From positions 1 through 19,280 of the forward strand of contig DATBIO010000035.1 in the NCBI GenBank assembly GCA_036556965.1: DNA of 19,280 nt, given 5' to 3'. This document shows, piece after piece, positions 17,094 to 19,280 of the stretch (its first letter is position 1; each line of letters opens with the position of its first letter). Below the pieces are notes generated by a model. It saw only the letters and a program-made list of their open reading frames with translations. It was not told the origin of the DNA and made no database searches. Both the position numbers and the translations under genes were made by a program. The stretch comes from DATBIO01 sp036556965 (lineage in GTDB: Bacteria; Acidobacteriota; Vicinamibacteria; Fen-336).

Positions 17094-17585
17094 CTAGTCC
17101 GCGGCCAGGCGGCGCTCGTACCTGTGGCACGGCACGGGCACGGGGCCGTCCAGGCTCTCCGCGTCGTACGCGAAGGCCCCCGCGTCGCTCCACCCGCACT
17201 TGGCGTAGAAGCGGCGCGCCACGTGGTTCTCGGTGGCCACCGCCAGCCAGATCACCGCGTGCCCGGCGGCGGCCACGCGCCGCTCGGCATCGGCGATCAG
17301 CGCCTGGGCCACGCCGGTGCCGCGCGCGCCGCGGTCCACGTAGAGCTGCTCCAGCTCGTCGCCGATCACGACGGCCAGGCCGACCACCCGGCCGGCGACC
17401 TCCGCCAGGGTCGTGGTGCGGAGGCGCGGCGCCATGCGCGTCACGAACGACTCCCGCGTGCGCGACGGCCCGAGCCGGTCGGCCAGGAAGGGGTGCGCGT
17501 CCCACCAGCCCTCGTGCCAGATGCGGGCCGTGGCCTCGAGGTCCGCCTCGGTGGCCGGCCGCAACACGGCATCAACGCTGCCCAT
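17094..17585 (-). CDS. GNAT-family N-acetyltransferase
   Basis: A 163-residue protein spanning one GNAT domain. It starts with the typical strand VLRPATEADLEATARIWHEG. The acetyl-CoA loop is in LYVDRGARGTGVAQALI (Q/R-x-x-G-x-G/A pattern), and motif B is ENHVARRFYAKCGW near residues 120-135. Members move an acetyl group from acetyl-CoA to an amine on a small molecule or protein; the acceptor is unknown. The start at 17585 lies 14 bases inside the DoxX gene and has AAAGGAG about eight bases upstream, a strong site. It is the last gene of a three-gene operon. Confidence 0.9.
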   Translation of the reverse strand: MGSVDAVLRPATEADLEATARIWHEGWWDAHPFLADRLGPSRTRESFVTRMAPRLRTTTLAEVAGRVVGLAVVIGDELEQLYVDRGARGTGVAQALIADAERRVAAAGHAVIWLAVATENHVARRFYAKCGWSDAGAFAYDAESLDGPVPVPCHRYERRLAAD

Positions 17586-18003
17586 CGCCCGCTCCTTTCG
17601 TGGACCCCACCCGCCACCCGTGGGACACGGAGTCGGTCAGGGCGACGGCGAGCAGGCAGGCGATGATCAGCGCGCTGTACTCCGCACCGTTGCGGCCGGC
17701 GCCGACCACGAACCAGCCGGCCTTCCCGTGCACCATGAGGATGCCGGTTGCGATCTGCGCGCCGAACCACAGGGCCAGGGGGCGCACGGCCAGCCCCACG
17801 GCCAGGGCGAGGCCTCCCGCGATCTCGACGGCGGTGAGGAGCCACGCGATGGCCGCGCCCGCCGGCAGTCCCCAGCCCGCCAGGAAGACGCCGAAGTCGT
17901 CCACCGTGCCCAGGGCGGTCCGCGTGGTGCCGTGCACGACGAAGACGGACGCGACGGCCAGCCGCAGGAGCGTCACGCCCCAGCGCACCGGGCCGTCCGT
18001 CAT
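17572..18003 (-). CDS. DoxX family membrane protein
   Basis: A 143-residue protein with four hydrophobic segments. Family features are LRLAVASVFVVHGTTR in TM1, the AAIAWLLTAVEIAGGLALAVG segment with its buried Glu, and the end EYSALIIACLLAVAL. DoxX-like proteins are inner-membrane; known members act in quinone-linked thiosulfate oxidation or in redox/thiol stress complexes, but most are uncharacterised. The ATG overlaps the stop of the upstream gene as ATGA, so translation is coupled. The 3' end overlaps the GNAT start by 14 bases. Confidence 0.87.
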   Translation of the reverse strand: MTDGPVRWGVTLLRLAVASVFVVHGTTRTALGTVDDFGVFLAGWGLPAGAAIAWLLTAVEIAGGLALAVGLAVRPLALWFGAQIATGILMVHGKAGWFVVGAGRNGAEYSALIIACLLAVALTDSVSHGWRVGSTKGAGDGQR

Positions 18004-18455
18004 GCCGCCTGGCGCTCGAGCGGCCACGACCATCCCGCCGCTTCCCGGACCTGGGCAGTGAGGCGCTCCTCGAGCACGATCCGAACCTCGGGGACCGCGC
18101 GGCACCGGAAGTCGAACGAGGAGGAGAAGAGCCCCTTCTTCCGGGTCACGCTGAGCTCGTGCCAGCGGATGAACAGGGGCGGGTGGCCCGGCCGGAGGTA
18201 GAACAGCGTGGACAGGTGGAGACCCGACTCGTCCGCCGCCACCGTGAGGTACTTGTAGCTCACGGGCCAGCGCAGGGAAGCGGACTCCAGCCGCCAGCGC
18301 CGGCCGGGGGCCTGGTCGGTCGCCCGATAGAGCGTGGCCAGGTCCCGCCAGCCTCCGAGGTGCGCGTACACGCCGCAGAACGCCAGCCACAGCGCCACGC
18401 CCAGGAGGACCAGGAGCGCGCCACCCCATTCCGCCATCGCCGCGACCGCGCTCAC
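18000..18455 (-). CDS. Single-pass membrane protein with a PH-like cytoplasmic domain, function unknown
   Basis: A protein of 151 residues from GTG (18455), or 145 from ATG (18437). One transmembrane segment lies at about 10-31 (WGGALLVLLGVALWLAFCGV). The rest is soluble, with alternating strands such as YKYLTVAADESGLHLSTLF, then HPPLFIRWHELSV and a final helix (EERLTAQVREAAG). The strand-rich body and helix end recall bacterial PH-like domains, an inference from the pattern only. The start is uncertain: a GGAGGAGGG stretch is too far upstream of the GTG for an ideal site, and the ATG has none. The stop overlaps the DoxX start (ATGA), so it leads the operon. Confidence 0.7.
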   Translation of the reverse strand: MSAVAAMAEWGGALLVLLGVALWLAFCGVYAHLGGWRDLATLYRATDQAPGRRWRLESASLRWPVSYKYLTVAADESGLHLSTLFYLRPGHPPLFIRWHELSVTRKKGLFSSSFDFRCRAVPEVRIVLEERLTAQVREAAGWSWPLERQAA

Positions 18456-18478
18456 CGGGCGCCCCTGCCCTCCTCCGA

Positions 18479-18507
18479 TGGACGCCGGCTCGGCACGTCT
18501 GTATTCT
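18479..18507 (+). promoter_or_regulatory. Promoter for the exported protein gene at 18545
   Basis: TGGACG (18479-18484), 17 bp, TATTCT (18502-18507): four of six at -35 and a good -10. The predicted start near 18514 gives a leader of about 31 nt holding AAAGGAGG. Confidence 0.5.
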
Positions 18508-18530
18508 CCGTGGCCGGATCGGGCCGATGC

Positions 18531-18538
18531 AAAGGAGG
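18531..18538 (+). promoter_or_regulatory. Strong ribosome binding site that fixes the start at 18545
   Basis: AAAGGAGG is followed by six bases and then ATG at 18545. An in-frame ATG at 18527 lies upstream of this site and would encode it as M-Q-R-R-T-V, so the downstream ATG is the real start. Confidence 0.85.
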
Positions 18539-18544
18539 ACAGTC

Positions 18545-19270
18545 ATGAGCAGTGACCGCCGTGGGTCGTTGGCGCGTCGGCCGCGGACGGCCGCGGCCGT
18601 CCTGATGTGCGCGGTGCTGCTGGGGGCCGGCGCTCCGGGCCTCGCGCAGCAGCCGGTCCAAACGCCTCAGCCGACCGTGCCCGAGGTCTTCACGCTGATG
18701 GGCAAGTTCGTGCGCGTGGCCTACAACAACCAGGGCTTCGTCACCCTGGGGTACCAGATCGCCCAGCGGTCGGTGGGCGAGGAGTGGATGATGCTCGAGG
18801 TGGGGCTCACCATGCGCTCGCCGGCCAAGGACTTCCGCCTGAAGCGCGAGCACCTCTCGATCAAGACGCCGGACGGGACGGTCATCCCCCTGGCCACCCA
18901 GAGCGAGTTCGCGAAGGCGGGCTACCTCCCCGCCCTGCAGCAGCGGGCCAAGGTCCAGCGCGACTCCATCAACTACTTCCCGGTGGACGCGAGCCGCGGC
19001 TGCAGCATGTCGTTCTTCGCGAACCTCGGCCGCGGGCCCCGCCAGCTCGCCTTCGACGAGGTGGAGCTGAGCTACACGCGCGCCTGTGTGGGACGCATCT
19101 ACTTCCACGTGCCCGGCGGCATCAAGGTGGGCCAGCACTGGCTCCTCGTCAACTTCGGCGAGAGCGAGGTGCAGGTCCCCTTCCGCATCCTCACCAAGGA
19201 GGAGGAGAAGCAGTTCAACGACAGCTGGGAGGACATCAAGAAGGCGCACGAGGAGTCGTACAAGAACTAG
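18545..19270 (+). CDS. Exported protein of unknown function
   Basis: A 241-residue protein with a clear signal peptide: an Arg-rich n-region (SSDRRGSLARRPR), a hydrophobic core (about 16-30) and probable cleavage after A34 (GLA-QQ). After a Gln/Pro-rich spacer, the mature part seems a single beta-rich domain, opening EVFTLMGKFVRVAYNNQGFV and later EEWMMLEVGLTMRSPAKDFR, with a charged helical tail (EEEKQFNDSWEDIKKAHEES). Cys153 and Cys181 could form a disulfide. No membrane segment, enzyme motif or lipobox is visible, so it is likely periplasmic. I do not recognise the family. It has its own promoter and a strong ribosome site and ends 10 bases from the window edge. Confidence 0.85.
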   Translation: MSSDRRGSLARRPRTAAAVLMCAVLLGAGAPGLAQQPVQTPQPTVPEVFTLMGKFVRVAYNNQGFVTLGYQIAQRSVGEEWMMLEVGLTMRSPAKDFRLKREHLSIKTPDGTVIPLATQSEFAKAGYLPALQQRAKVQRDSINYFPVDASRGCSMSFFANLGRGPRQLAFDEVELSYTRACVGRIYFHVPGGIKVGQHWLLVNFGESEVQVPFRILTKEEEKQFNDSWEDIKKAHEESYKN

Positions 19271-19280
19271 CCGCGGGCGC

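Overview
This 19.3 kb window is very GC-rich (third codon positions are almost all G or C) and densely packed. It holds 17 protein-coding genes I can support, one of them cut by the left edge. I see no rRNA, tRNA, CRISPR array, insertion sequence or prophage gene. The content suggests a free-living, high-GC Gram-negative soil-type bacterium: secreted peptidases and a secreted GH3 glucosidase, TypA, DoxX, DUF3309, and exported proteins with ordinary signal peptides. Acidobacteriota or Myxococcota would fit, but that is inference and the sequence alone does not settle it.

Layout. (1) 1-1599, plus: the C-terminal third of an oligopeptidase B with its complete catalytic triad, then a zinc-type alcohol dehydrogenase. 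(2) 1596-3449, minus: a secreted GH3 beta-glucosidase whose stop codon overlaps that of the dehydrogenase at one CTAG. (3) 3552-6124, plus: a secreted M1 aminopeptidase of the leukotriene-A4-hydrolase type and a HAD-like protein joined by a GTGA overlap. (4) 6126-7484, minus: an APC-family amino-acid permease, divergent from typA (7534-9351, plus). (5) 9384-12061, minus: a serine beta-lactamase-like hydrolase, a two-domain VOC protein and a J-domain protein with two zinc ribbons. (6) 12146-12856, plus: a small 2OG-Fe(II) oxygenase. (7) 12887-14373: a very basic Ala/Arg-rich protein with a 50-residue DUF3309 membrane peptide (minus), divergent from a DUF4287-like multidomain protein (plus). (8) 14393-15559, minus: an MFS transporter, divergent from an exported S33 peptidase (15647-17071, plus). 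(9) 17094-18455, minus: a coupled three-gene operon (single-pass membrane protein, DoxX, GNAT). (10) 18545-19270, plus: an exported protein of unknown function.

How it fits together. Three peptidases (oligopeptidase B, M1, S33) and an amino-acid permease suggest peptide scavenging, but they are not one operon. Most of the window looks like ordinary chromosome. The parts most worth a second look are the small-protein locus at 12887-14373, the promoter elements placed 6-8 nt before start codons (likely leaderless mRNAs), the shared or coding-embedded ends of convergent genes, and some active-site substitutions. I found no convincing new defence or mobile system. No gap between genes exceeds 300 bases; the longest is 251 bp (13373-13623).
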